Shown: positions 17,198-24,985 of the stretch, in pieces
Numbering within the stretch: the first letter of the stretch is position 1
Layout of the letters: each line of letters opens with the position of its first letter
Source: an uncultured Muribaculaceae bacterium
GTDB taxonomy: Bacteria; Bacteroidota; Bacteroidia; Bacteroidales; Muribaculaceae
Direction of reading: 5' to 3'
Assembly: GCA_910579995.1 (NCBI GenBank)
Contig: CAJTWH010000025.1
Coordinates: 1 to 43,831 of the forward strand
Length of the DNA stretch: 43,831 nucleotides
The notes under the pieces: model-generated
Seen by the model: the letters and a program-made list of their open reading frames with translations, nothing else
What the model was told of the DNA's origin: nothing
Databases searched by the model: none
Program-made: the position numbers and the translations under genes

Positions 17198-17739
17198 TGT
17201 ATCAATACATTGATTATGTTGTAAATAAGGAGAGGCACAGCTACTATGGTGAAAGCCGCAAGAGCTGTGAATTTCAATTCGTTGCTTTTGGGAATCCGCA
17301 GATATGCGCAGGCCTTGAATATTATCAGGGCGGCATAAAGAGGAAGAAATCTTATGATAAGCAGATTCCACGGCAGGCAATTCTCGATAATCTGAAATAC
17401 AATCATCATGCCGATACCACAGATGATTACTGTAGACGAATGACGTTTGTCAATCTCGGCTCCGGCGAGCTTGTTGAGGTACAGGTCGAAGAGCAGTCTC
17501 GCGATAAAGACAGCCACAAAGTATGAGCCGAAGACATTGATTGCGCTTATAAGCACCTGCCCGAGCGCATAGCCATGATATGCCATGCCGAGAAACTCGG
17601 TGACAGCGGCGATACCGAGAAGAGGGTAGACGCCCTTGGTGAGCAGCACATCGGGGTCGGGATTTGTCTGGGCGAGGTCTTCCCAGCCGTTTTTAGGAGA
17701 CAGTATGAGCTGGATTATATATCTAAGAAGTGTTAACAT
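17194..17739 (-). CDS. Yip1-family-like inner-membrane protein
   Basis: 181 aa with about five membrane helices (roughly residues 33-50, 57-83, 103-122, 127-146 and 157-178). The N-terminal SPKNGWEDLA motif followed by the polytopic region is what Bacteroidota Yip1/DUF1282-type proteins look like. The function of these proteins in bacteria is not established. It is the first gene of the minus-strand smpB-mutS2 run and overlaps smpB by ATGA. Confidence 0.75.
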   Translation of the reverse strand: MLTLLRYIIQLILSPKNGWEDLAQTNPDPDVLLTKGVYPLLGIAAVTEFLGMAYHGYALGQVLISAINVFGSYFVAVFIARLLFDLYLNKLAGAEIDKRHSSTVIICGIGMMIVFQIIENCLPWNLLIIRFLPLYAALIIFKACAYLRIPKSNELKFTALAAFTIVAVPLLIYNIINVLIQ

Positions 17740-17797
17740 TTCGCAAATAAAGTTTAATAATGCGCCATATTGCAGAATACGGAGATTTTTTAGGCTA

Positions 17798-17813
17798 CAA
17801 AGTTACAAAATTA
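17798..17813 (-). promoter_or_regulatory. Tandem -7 boxes for the Yip1-smpB-mutS2 operon
   Basis: Read on the minus strand, TAATTTTG (17813-17806) is followed directly by TAACTTTG (17805-17798), both matching TAnnTTTG, 60-70 nt before the start codon at 17739. No clear -33 element was found for either. The boxes face the DUF5606 promoter 25 nt away, giving a short divergent control region. Confidence 0.55.
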
Positions 17814-17837
17814 GAACCGAATATCATGCGTAATTGT

Positions 17838-17845
17838 TAATTTTG
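17838..17845 (+). promoter_or_regulatory. -7 box for the DUF5606 gene
   Basis: TAATTTTG matches the -7 consensus and lies 30 nt before the ATG at 17876. The -33 region is not recognisable. Confidence 0.5.
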
Positions 17846-17875
17846 CACATAGAATTAACGTATAAACATCTGACA

Positions 17876-18328
17876 ATGTTAAAAGGAATAATATCAATCA
17901 CCGGAAAACCGGGTCTCTACCGCCTTCTGACCCGCGGCAAGAACAGTCTGATAGTTGAATCGCTCACTACAGGCAAGCGCACTCCCACCTATCCGCATGA
18001 GAAAGTGATTTCTCTTGCCGACATCACCATGTATAGCGAGAGCGGCGATGTGCCCCTGCCCGACATCATGGAGAAAATCTATGAGGTGAAGGGTGGTCAA
18101 GCCATCGATATCAAAGGCTTCGGCAGCGATGAGGCCATGCGTGAGTTCTTCGCTACAATCCTCCCCGACTTCGACCGAGAGAAAGTATACAACACCGATA
18201 TCCGCAAACTCTTCACATGGTATAACCAGCTTATAGCAGCCGGTGTTACCGAGTTCAAAGAGAAAGAAATCGCCGAAGATCAGGCAGCCGAGGCAGCAGA
18301 AGCCGCCGACGAAGCCGCTACGAAATAA
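17876..18328 (+). CDS. DUF5606 family protein
   Basis: 150 aa from the ATG at 17876, which starts MLKGIISITGKPGLYRLL; the earlier in-frame ATG at 17834 would precede the promoter box. The N-terminal 70 residues form a small beta-rich module with TYPHEKVISLADITMY, and the middle contains FFATILPDFDREKVYNTDIRKLFTWYN-type helices typical of the Bacteroidota DUF5606 family. The C-terminus is an Ala/Glu-rich acidic tail. Soluble and cytoplasmic by appearance; no function is known for the family. It stands alone between a divergent promoter region and a strong terminator. Confidence 0.85.
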   Translation: MLKGIISITGKPGLYRLLTRGKNSLIVESLTTGKRTPTYPHEKVISLADITMYSESGDVPLPDIMEKIYEVKGGQAIDIKGFGSDEAMREFFATILPDFDREKVYNTDIRKLFTWYNQLIAAGVTEFKEKEIAEDQAAEAAEAADEAATK

Positions 18329-18340
18329 TACGAGTCCTAA

Positions 18341-18392
18341 AATAAAAATTTACCCCTGTTCATATCATTTTGAACAGGGGTAAATTTTTATT
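18341..18392. terminator. Bidirectional terminator between convergent genes
   Basis: Perfect 22-bp stem: AATAAAAATTTACCCCTGTT (with CA, 18341-18362) pairs with its complement at 18371-18392, leaving an 8-nt loop. Flanking A and T runs make it work on both strands. It lies between the DUF5606 gene (+) and the secreted-protein gene (-). Confidence 0.9.
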
Positions 18393-18410
18393 GGTGTCGA
18401 AGTACTTGCA

Positions 18411-19757
18411 TTATTTCACTCGCTTGAGGGTGGGGTTATTTTTTGCCTTTATGGATTTCACTGCCGGCATGGCGCGGCGGGCGGGCGCGTGCTTGGGGTC
18501 TTCGATCGACCAGTAAGAATCCGGGTCGGGGAAGAAGTTTATTCTAAGAGTGGTGCGGCCGCCGTCTTTGTCTTTGGCGTAGATGAGAAGTGATTTCCAT
18601 TCTTCCGTGAGGTCGTTGGCGGAGAATGTATATTCGCCGGCGGTGTTTATTTCGGTAGTGATGTCTTCTGCGTCACCTCCCATTGCGATTTCATGGAGTT
18701 CGTACTGCAGGTTAAGACGGTCGTCCACGAAGTTTTCCGAGCACAGACGTACGTAAGCCTCTTCTACATTGCTGGGGGCAATCTCGAAGTTGATTTTAAC
18801 GCTTCCTGCACCTTTTTCTTTAGAGAATATGGTGATAGTCGGGCCTTCTCCTTCTTCAACGATTTCACCCGTGGCGGTTACAGACTTGTTGATGTAGTCG
18901 CCATTTTCATCGTAGGCGCGGAGGTAGAGTACATAGTCACCTGATTCATAGCAAGGCCATGTGGCGTTTGGCATACCGAGATCGGGGTCGTCGCCTTGCA
19001 ACTCGTCAAGAGTCCAGTCTTGGCCGAAGAGACCGAAAAGGTAGTCGAGGCCATAGATTTGTTTGTAAGCATTCATGTCGTCGGCGAAACCATAGACGGT
19101 CTTTATGTATTTAATGCCGCTGCCGGTGACGTCGAATTGCAGGCCATCCTTGGTCTGACCGACAAAAGAGCAGTTGAGTTCTGCCGAGGCGCTCTCAACG
19201 GGGTCGAGGGTCTTGAGGTCGGTGTATGTGAATGTCTCAAGGGGAGAGTAATCTGAAGGGTTGACTTCCCATGCACAGAGATAGAATTTTGTGCCGGGGG
19301 TGACTTTGAAGCGGGTGTAGTCGTCTACGCCCGCAAGGTCGAAGTCGGTCTGCTTATAGGTTTGTGTGCCGCCTCCGATGTATGCGTCGTATGAAAGCGT
19401 GTATTGCAGTGCTGCCACTTTCTGCTCGTCGGTAAGACTGTCGAAAGATTCACCGAAATAGCTCAGGGCTGTGAATTCTACATCGTAAAACGACAGGATG
19501 TTGTGTGCATAGACAGTAGTCGGCGACACGGTGGTTACCGTATAGGTCACGGTGTTTTTGCCAACGTTGTCTACTCCGAGTATTATAGGTGAGTCTTCCA
19601 CTCCTTCGGGGAGGGTAAAAGAGGCGTAGTCGACATCTTCGACATTATATTTACCGACAACGTGATTGTCTTTGATGAGATACATTGTGTCGTACTGAGC
19701 CGAAGCCGAGAGTACGCCGGCAGCGAGCGCTGCGGCTGCAAGAATATGTTTGGTCAT
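18411..19757 (-). CDS. Secreted hypothetical protein
   Basis: 448 aa with a clean signal peptide (MTKHILAAAALAAGVLSASAQ, cut after residue 20). Next comes a short module, MYLIKDNHVVGKYNVEDVDYASF, of a kind common at the start of Bacteroidales secreted proteins; then beta-rich repeats that look like two or three Ig/fibronectin-type domains (about 55-160, 185-290, 300-410), by secondary-structure feel only. The basic tail (KSIKAKNNPTLKRVK) is unusual for an exported protein and no T9SS domain is seen on it. It follows the small T9SS-tailed gene by 4 nt and probably shares its transcript. No enzymatic motif recognised. Confidence 0.75.
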   Translation of the reverse strand: MTKHILAAAALAAGVLSASAQYDTMYLIKDNHVVGKYNVEDVDYASFTLPEGVEDSPIILGVDNVGKNTVTYTVTTVSPTTVYAHNILSFYDVEFTALSYFGESFDSLTDEQKVAALQYTLSYDAYIGGGTQTYKQTDFDLAGVDDYTRFKVTPGTKFYLCAWEVNPSDYSPLETFTYTDLKTLDPVESASAELNCSFVGQTKDGLQFDVTGSGIKYIKTVYGFADDMNAYKQIYGLDYLFGLFGQDWTLDELQGDDPDLGMPNATWPCYESGDYVLYLRAYDENGDYINKSVTATGEIVEEGEGPTITIFSKEKGAGSVKINFEIAPSNVEEAYVRLCSENFVDDRLNLQYELHEIAMGGDAEDITTEINTAGEYTFSANDLTEEWKSLLIYAKDKDGGRTTLRINFFPDPDSYWSIEDPKHAPARRAMPAVKSIKAKNNPTLKRVK

Positions 19758-19761
19758 GGGA

Positions 19762-20259
19762 TTATTCTTTTACGATTTTTACTGAGTGTGAACCGACGGT
19801 GATGATATAGACACCGGTATTTGAAGAAGAAAGGTCGACAGTAGCTGAGCCGTCGGAGTCAACTTGCGCACTACATACCAAAGTGCCGTTGAGGCTATGG
19901 ACAGAAACTGCCGTAGCAGGCTTTGCTCCTGTGACATTGACCGACGAAGATGTGCGGGTAGGCCATACGGCTATTTCTCCTTCACTCATGAGATTTTTGA
20001 CAGATGTTGTCTCGGCGCCGATAAGCAGACGGTCGATATTGGCATATTCGTGCGCAGATGATGAGCCGTCGACATGGTGGAGGGTCAAGCCGCTTGTGCC
20101 GATATCCACTCGTTTTACTTCAGCGAGGGTCATCTGTCGCTGATTGCCGTCGCTGTCGATAAGAATCACGCCTTTTTCGGCTTTCATACCGAGCGTAGCC
20201 AACAACGCAAGACCGGCAAAGAGTATACCTCTTCCGAAGCGGTGTAGAAAAATTTTCAT
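19762..20259 (-). CDS. Secreted protein with T9SS type A-like sorting domain
   Basis: 165 aa from the ATG at 20257-20259 (MKIFLHRFGRG); a TTG two codons earlier is a possible but less likely start. A signal peptide covers residues 1-28. After a short module (GVILIDSDGNQRQMTLAEVKRVDI) the last 70 residues show the type A sorting pattern: AVWPTRTSSSVNV in place of the usual YPNP, VSVHSLNGTLV, DLSSSNTGVYIITV and a final KIVKE. Such domains are recognised by the type IX secretion system. So little lies between signal and sorting domain that it may be a small surface adaptor. Its opening module resembles that of the following gene. Confidence 0.8.
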   Translation of the reverse strand: MKIFLHRFGRGILFAGLALLATLGMKAEKGVILIDSDGNQRQMTLAEVKRVDIGTSGLTLHHVDGSSSAHEYANIDRLLIGAETTSVKNLMSEGEIAVWPTRTSSSVNVTGAKPATAVSVHSLNGTLVCSAQVDSDGSATVDLSSSNTGVYIITVGSHSVKIVKE

Positions 20260-20304
20260 AGGCAAAATGATAGATTAAATTGCAGGTTTGTATTATTATG
20301 TTGG

Positions 20305-20336
20305 CAAAGTTAGTAAAAATATATTATTTTGACAAA
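20305..20336 (-). promoter_or_regulatory. Promoter for the T9SS-tailed/secreted protein pair
   Basis: Read on the minus strand: TTTG (20336-20333), a 20-nt spacer, then TAACTTTG (20312-20305), a full match to the Bacteroidota promoter. The start codon follows 45 nt downstream. The -33 box abuts the stop codon of the ATP-grasp gene, so it separates two transcripts. Confidence 0.8.
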
Positions 20337-21446
20337 TTATTCAATGGATATAATGAAAGAAAAATCCGAGCCGGGCTGGGCAAGGTCAAGATTGCCTGAT
20401 ATAATGCGTCCGTCTATGGCCCGGCAATCGATAGAACCGCTTGATATCTGAGGCAGGATTGAGAACCGGCCGCGTCGGCCCTCTGCTACATGGTCGCGGT
20501 AGAAGCGGTGACACAGATGTCCCATTGTCATGCGCAGATTGAGTTCTACAGCAGGCACAAGTGAATAGCCGGAGGCTTTCACGGCCATCATGTCAATGCC
20601 GAGAGGTCCTGAGTAGGCGTCGCCGATTATGTTTTCAAGCACAGCCGGGAGTTGACTGACAACGCTGTCGAACAGCTCTTTGCCGCCGAGTGCTTGGCAG
20701 ATGGTTGCGTGGAGTTCGTCGTGACTTGCCAATACGTTGCCGGCGTAAGAGCTGAACCCTGCGGTATCGAATACCGACAAACCATCGTAGAGGCATTTGC
20801 CGTTTTCTATATGGAAGAGCACCGCAAAGTCAAGAAGTTTATCGTAGCGAGGCTCTACCATCACCGAGCCCTGTCGGCGGATGGCGCCTTCTATCTGTTG
20901 GCGTTGACGCTCAATGTCGGCCGGGTTTACGGGGATAACACCGCGTCCGGATGATGACCATGGCAGTTTGACTACAGCAGCGCCTGCCCGGTCAGTAAAA
21001 GTTTTTACATCGTCGAATGTGCGACATTCTATAGCTGCCGGGGCACTGCAGCCTGTCAGCGCTTGGGCTATGAGGCTTGCCGTACGGCGGTGTGAGAGCT
21101 CGCGCAAGCGGTCGAGTTGTTCGTCATCGGGCATAGCGTAGGCGGGTACACCTCTGTATTCAAATAAGCGTCGGGCGGCTTTCGACCACCCCCATGGCGC
21201 CGGTGTCATCCCTTCTGCGTATGTGCTGAAGAGTCTTGCTTTTATTCCGAAACGATTCTGTATTTCAGTGAGCCAGCGTGCATTTACACCGTCGGTGATC
21301 ACATAATCATCATCACCGGCAAACCACAGCGGCAAAGTGGCACCGGCTCTGCGCAGACGCACGGCGGCAGGCGGCGGGGTGTAGTTGGCGGTGTTTTGTG
21401 CGAGGGCAAGGTCGTTTTCAGGATTGAAGAGATATAGTCTCGACAT
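20337..21446 (-). CDS. ATP-grasp fold protein of unknown substrate
   Basis: 369 aa, soluble. The opening MSRLYLFNPENDLALAQNTANYTPP is a conserved Bacteroidales signature. The ATP-grasp elements are visible in the middle and end: VVKLPWSSSGRGV (nucleotide-binding lysine and flexible loop), MVEPRYDKLLDFAVLF, and near the C-terminus GPLGIDMMAV and VELNLRMTMGH, where Glu and Asn usually bind Mg-ATP. ATP-grasp enzymes join a carboxylate to an amine or thiol through an acyl phosphate, so a peptide-ligase role is plausible. The neighbours give no clue to substrate. Confidence 0.8.
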   Translation of the reverse strand: MSRLYLFNPENDLALAQNTANYTPPPAAVRLRRAGATLPLWFAGDDDYVITDGVNARWLTEIQNRFGIKARLFSTYAEGMTPAPWGWSKAARRLFEYRGVPAYAMPDDEQLDRLRELSHRRTASLIAQALTGCSAPAAIECRTFDDVKTFTDRAGAAVVKLPWSSSGRGVIPVNPADIERQRQQIEGAIRRQGSVMVEPRYDKLLDFAVLFHIENGKCLYDGLSVFDTAGFSSYAGNVLASHDELHATICQALGGKELFDSVVSQLPAVLENIIGDAYSGPLGIDMMAVKASGYSLVPAVELNLRMTMGHLCHRFYRDHVAEGRRGRFSILPQISSGSIDCRAIDGRIISGNLDLAQPGSDFSFIISIE

Positions 21447-21449
21447 CAG

Positions 21450-21533
21450 AATAAAACTTGAGATTTTAATAGTTTAATCTAAACATATTAAACCTGTTGA
21501 ACTCAGCCTAAACAAGTTTCGCATGCGAAACTT
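21450..21533. repeat. Intergenic palindrome, AAGTTTCGC family
   Basis: A perfect 20-bp palindrome (21514-21533, AAGTTTCGCATGCGAAACTT) overlaps the stop codon of the gene at 21532-22074. Read on the minus strand it continues GTTTAGG, GTTCAACAGG, GTTTAATATGTTTA and the inverted GTTTAAT/ATTAAAC pair, the same order of GTTTA motifs seen after the stems at 11696 and 30716. It may also end transcription from the upstream gene. Confidence 0.65.
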
Positions 21534-22074
21534 AAAATGAAATACCGATTTTTACCGTTGCGTAGTGTAGGTTTTTAAAGTCATGGGTAATCTCACCGAC
21601 AATAGGGCGGCGCTGCCTGAATGTGTAGCCGATCATCATGTATGAGCAATAGCTACGGCCGCGGGCAAGATTGATACCAAGGCCTGTAGTGCCATAAACC
21701 CCTGTCTGCTGGTGGTTGTTCTCAAGATAGTTGAGCGAGACACCTACGCGAATGGGCCAGAAGAGCAGAGTGGGACGGTTGACGAAATTGGTGTGGAACG
21801 CGGCGAAAAGGTCGTATGAGCGGCAGGAGTTGGACGTGGTGATATCCGCTCCGGCTCCGATTCCGAGAAAGTTGATCCATCCGCGGCTGAAGCCGAAATA
21901 TGCGCTGAAGTTGATATCACTCATGTCGCTGCCGGTGAGGTCGATCGAGGCTCCGGCGTCGGCTCCCCAAGCAAATACTGCTCTGGGCGACGGAATCGAG
22001 TCGGGTTGCTCTGCTGCCGAAACAGACAAGGCCGAGGCAATCAGCAGGACGTAGAAAAACAGTATCTTTTTCAT
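21532..22074 (-). CDS. Small exported protein, possible outer-membrane beta-barrel
   Basis: 180 aa with a signal peptide ending SVSAAEQ (cut near residue 20). The mature part alternates hydrophobic and polar residues in about eight short strands rich in Gly and Tyr (FSAYFGFSRGWINFLGIGAGAD, RVGVSLNYLENN, TTGLGINLARGRS, MMIGYTF), and it ends in Phe (KIGISF), as barrel proteins recognised by the Bam complex do. No specific family was recognised. It starts 5 nt after the prmA stop. Confidence 0.75.
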   Translation of the reverse strand: MKKILFFYVLLIASALSVSAAEQPDSIPSPRAVFAWGADAGASIDLTGSDMSDINFSAYFGFSRGWINFLGIGAGADITTSNSCRSYDLFAAFHTNFVNRPTLLFWPIRVGVSLNYLENNHQQTGVYGTTGLGINLARGRSYCSYMMIGYTFRQRRPIVGEITHDFKNLHYATVKIGISF

Positions 22075-22079
22075 CTCGG

Positions 22080-22946
22080 TCAGCGTTTTGAGAAAACCAT
22101 CGACGACCAGTTGTCTATTTGGTCAGCCTCCACGAAGTCGAGCCCGGCAGCTTCGGCTGCGGCAGCCACGATAGGGCGGTCTTCTACATAGAAACCGCTT
22201 ACTGCCATAATGCCGCCTTTGCGGAGGGCGGCAGCGTAGGCTGCGATGTCGGCGGTGATTATATTGCGGTTGATATTTGCCAGCAGGTAATCAGCAGTGG
22301 CCTCGGTGGGAAGCAGTGAGGCGTCGCCCTCGCGCACGTCAACGACACCGGGCTTTGAGGCAAGATTGAGTGCGACATTGTCGACGGCGTTCTCAGCCGC
22401 AAACGGGTCAATCTCAATGGCAAGCACATGCTTTGCGCCGCGCATGCCGCAGAGGATGGCAAGAATGCCAGTGCCTGTGCCCATGTCGATCACGTCAGCT
22501 CCATCTATGTTGTGTGCAAGGATGAATTGCATCATCAGAGTGGTGGTGGCATGGTGGCCTGTGCCGAATGCCATGCGCGGGTCTATCACGATATCGTGCT
22601 CGGCCTGAGGTATATCGGTGTGGAAGCTGCTGTGTACCACTACCTTGCCACCTACGACAATCGGCTTGAAATAATGACGCTCCCACTCGGCGTTCCAGTC
22701 CTGTCCCGGCACATATTCGGCATTGAACGAGACCTCGCAATCGAAAGGCAGCTCGGCGACAGCGGCTTCTACGGCTCTGTTGTCATACAATTTCGAGGGC
22801 ACGTAGGCAGTCATTGTCGCACCGGGAAGTGATTCGTCTTGCTCGAAACTCTCAAAACCCTCGTCGGCGAGGTAAGCCGCAAGCAGATCGCCTGCGTCGG
22901 TATTTGCAGGGGTAAAAGTGAAATTTACCTTGTAATAATCGTTCAT
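22080..22946 (-). CDS. prmA: Ribosomal protein L11 methyltransferase
   Basis: 288 aa, cytoplasmic SAM-dependent enzyme that trimethylates L11. The N-terminal substrate-binding domain (1-105) precedes the Rossmann methyltransferase fold. DPRMAFGTGHHATT is the PrmA hallmark, followed by the SAM site VIDMGTGTGILAI, the acidic IEIDPFAAENA, and LLANINRNI, the equivalent of the NPPY-type motif. KGGIMAVSGFY is the late strand. Length and order are normal. It is divergent from fur and is followed closely by the barrel-like gene. Confidence 0.95.
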   Translation of the reverse strand: MNDYYKVNFTFTPANTDAGDLLAAYLADEGFESFEQDESLPGATMTAYVPSKLYDNRAVEAAVAELPFDCEVSFNAEYVPGQDWNAEWERHYFKPIVVGGKVVVHSSFHTDIPQAEHDIVIDPRMAFGTGHHATTTLMMQFILAHNIDGADVIDMGTGTGILAILCGMRGAKHVLAIEIDPFAAENAVDNVALNLASKPGVVDVREGDASLLPTEATADYLLANINRNIITADIAAYAAALRKGGIMAVSGFYVEDRPIVAAAAEAAGLDFVEADQIDNWSSMVFSKR

Positions 22947-22996
22947 ATCAGGAGGTTTGTTACCCTATTTTTTACTCATAATAGTCGAATAATGCA

Positions 22997-23004
22997 CAAA
23001 GGTA
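22997..23004 (-). promoter_or_regulatory. -7 box for prmA
   Basis: On the minus strand TACCTTTG fits TAnnTTTG, 50 nt before the prmA start. It faces the fur promoter box 33 nt away, so the two polymerase sites partly overlap. Confidence 0.5.
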
Positions 23005-23037
23005 CGAAAAAATGGGCGAGCAATAAAAAATTATTCG

Positions 23038-23045
23038 TACTTTTG
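23038..23045 (+). promoter_or_regulatory. -7 box for fur-purA
   Basis: TACTTTTG fits TAnnTTTG, 29 nt before the ATG at 23075. No -33 TTTG was found. The surrounding A/T-rich stretch could hold a repressor site for autoregulation, but no clear palindrome was seen. Confidence 0.5.
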
Positions 23046-23074
23046 CAACAAATACATGCAATACGAGCCCTGAA

Positions 23075-23587
23075 ATGATGCCCGACAAACATAAAAACGC
23101 AGATCCGCAGCAGATATTCGACCAGTATCTGTCGCGCACCGGTCGGCGTCGCACCCAAGAGCGAAGCATGATCTTGGAGTGTGTCAGCGGCATATCGGGG
23201 CATTTCACGGCCGAAGAGATAGTGGCGCGCCTTGCCTCAGCCCGCAAGCCGGTGGCTGTGGCTACTGTATACAGCACCTTGCAGCTGCTCACCGAGTGCG
23301 GGGTAGTGTGCCGTCACCGCTTCGACGACGGCGCCACGCGCTATGAATGTAAAGGCAGCTCGCACATGCACCTCGTATGCTCGAAATGCGGTAAGATCAA
23401 AGATGTGCGCGACGGTACGCTCGACACGCTCATCCGAAACCGCCGCTTCTCGGCGTTTACACCTGAGTCGTTCGAGTTGACGGTTTATGGCGTGTGCTCG
23501 GCTTGCACAAAGGCTGCAAAGGCAGCGTCAACCAAGAAAAATAATTCAAATCCAACAATATTATCTAAATCTCTCAAGAGAAAATGA
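23075..23587 (+). CDS. Fur-family metal-responsive regulator
   Basis: 170 aa. The N-terminal winged helix contains RRTQERSMILECV and the recognition region ATVYSTLQLLTECGVV. The C-terminal dimer domain has SSHMHLVCSKCGKIKDV, with CxxC, and a second pair in VYGVCSACTKAA; together these four Cys form the structural zinc site of Fur/PerR/Zur proteins. Which metal or peroxide it senses cannot be told. Translation may begin at ATG 23075 or the next codon, also ATG. A lysine-rich tail precedes the stop, which overlaps purA (ATGA), a pairing seen in other Bacteroidales. Confidence 0.92.
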   Translation: MMPDKHKNADPQQIFDQYLSRTGRRRTQERSMILECVSGISGHFTAEEIVARLASARKPVAVATVYSTLQLLTECGVVCRHRFDDGATRYECKGSSHMHLVCSKCGKIKDVRDGTLDTLIRNRRFSAFTPESFELTVYGVCSACTKAAKAASTKKNNSNPTILSKSLKRK

Positions 23588-24876
23588 AAGCAGATATACT
23601 GTTAGGCCTCCAGTGGGGCGATGAGGGCAAGGGCAAGATTGTAGACGTCCTTGCGCCGAAATACGACATTGTAGCACGATTTCAGGGCGGTCCCAATGCC
23701 GGGCATACCCTCGAGTTCGACGGTCGCAAGCATGTGCTCCGCTCGATTCCCTCGGGTGTATTCGCCAGCGGCAGCGGCGCCAATGTGATCGGCAACGGTG
23801 TCGTGCTCGACCCCATTCTTTTCCGCGAGGAGGCTGCTGCTCTTGAAGCCGAAGGACTCGACCTCCACTCGATCCTGCGCATTTCCAAGAAAGCACATTT
23901 GATATTGCCTACCCACCGCCTGCTCGACGCCGCCGGTGAGCGCGCCAAAGGCTCTTCGAAAATCGGCACAACCGGAAAAGGTATCGGCCCGACATATACC
24001 GACAAAATCTCGCGCCGCGGCTTGCGTGTGGGCGATACTGTAGGTGAAGATTTCCTTGACCGCTACCACGCCCTGCGCGACCAGCACATTCAGGCTCTCA
24101 AAGACGCCGGAGCTGAGTTGCCCGAAAACTTCGCGGCTACAGAGGCTGCATGGCTCGAGGCTGTCGATTACCTGCGCGGCTACCGCCTGACCGATACCGA
24201 GCACTATGTCAACAAGGCTCTCGCCGACAATAAGAGTCTTCTCTGCGAGGGTGCTCAAGGCACTATGCTCGACATCGACTTCGGTTCGTATCCCTTCGTT
24301 ACGTCAAGCAATACCGTAGCTGCCGGCGCATGCACAGGTCTCGGTCTTGCTCCCGGCCGTATCGGCAAGGTGTATGGTATCTTCAAGGCTTATTGCACCC
24401 GTGTGGGCAGTGGTCCGTTCCCTACCGAGCTCTTCGACGAGACCGGTGCCGAGATCCGCAATATCGGCCATGAATATGGTGCAGTAACAGGCCGCGAACG
24501 CCGCTGCGGCTGGCTCGACCTCGTGGCTCTGCGCTATGCCGTGATGATCAACGGTGCCACCGACCTTATCATGATGAAGAGCGACGTGCTCGACGGATTC
24601 GACACCATCAAGGTGGCTACGGCCTACCGTCTGCCCGACGGCACCGTCACCCGCGACTTCCCCTTCTCCATCGGCGACAATGCCGAGGGTGCCGGCTGCA
24701 TGACTCCTGTATATGAGGAGTTCAAGGGCTGGAAGACAAGTCTCGCCGACAAGCGAAGCTACGATGAACTGCCCGAGGCATTCAAAGACTATGTGGCATT
24801 CATCGAGAGCGAAGTGGGTGTGCCCGTGACCATCATATCAGTGGGCCCCGACCGCACCGAGACCATTGTAAGATAA
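23584..24876 (+). CDS. purA: Adenylosuccinate synthetase
   Basis: 430 aa. It makes adenylosuccinate from IMP, aspartate and GTP, the first committed step to AMP. Seen: the GTP/IMP loop LQWGDEGKGKIVD at the N-terminus with the catalytic Asp, NAGHT, GNGVVLDP, KGIGPTYTDKISRRGLRVGD (IMP and dimer contacts), EGAQGTMLDIDFG, the aspartate loop VTGRERRCGWLDL, and SVGPDR near the end. Length is normal. It is coupled to fur, so its expression probably follows the regulator's. Confidence 0.98.
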   Translation: MKADILLGLQWGDEGKGKIVDVLAPKYDIVARFQGGPNAGHTLEFDGRKHVLRSIPSGVFASGSGANVIGNGVVLDPILFREEAAALEAEGLDLHSILRISKKAHLILPTHRLLDAAGERAKGSSKIGTTGKGIGPTYTDKISRRGLRVGDTVGEDFLDRYHALRDQHIQALKDAGAELPENFAATEAAWLEAVDYLRGYRLTDTEHYVNKALADNKSLLCEGAQGTMLDIDFGSYPFVTSSNTVAAGACTGLGLAPGRIGKVYGIFKAYCTRVGSGPFPTELFDETGAEIRNIGHEYGAVTGRERRCGWLDLVALRYAVMINGATDLIMMKSDVLDGFDTIKVATAYRLPDGTVTRDFPFSIGDNAEGAGCMTPVYEEFKGWKTSLADKRSYDELPEAFKDYVAFIESEVGVPVTIISVGPDRTETIVR

Positions 24877-24893
24877 AACACTCCATAAAAACA

Positions 24894-24924
24894 GGTATTG
24901 ACGTGCCTCAGGCGCGTCAATACC
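24894..24924 (+). promoter_or_regulatory. Stable hairpin in the purA-DUF1015 spacer
   Basis: GGTATTGACG (24894-24903) pairs perfectly with CGTCAATACC (24915-24924) across an 11-nt G/C-rich loop. No T run follows, so it is not a classic terminator; it may be a weak terminator, a processing site or an RNA stabiliser after purA. Confidence 0.5.
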
Positions 24925-24985
24925 ATACCTTATACCGGCGCACAAGCGCTTAATCACCTAAAATCCTTACCTTTATATCTTTACC

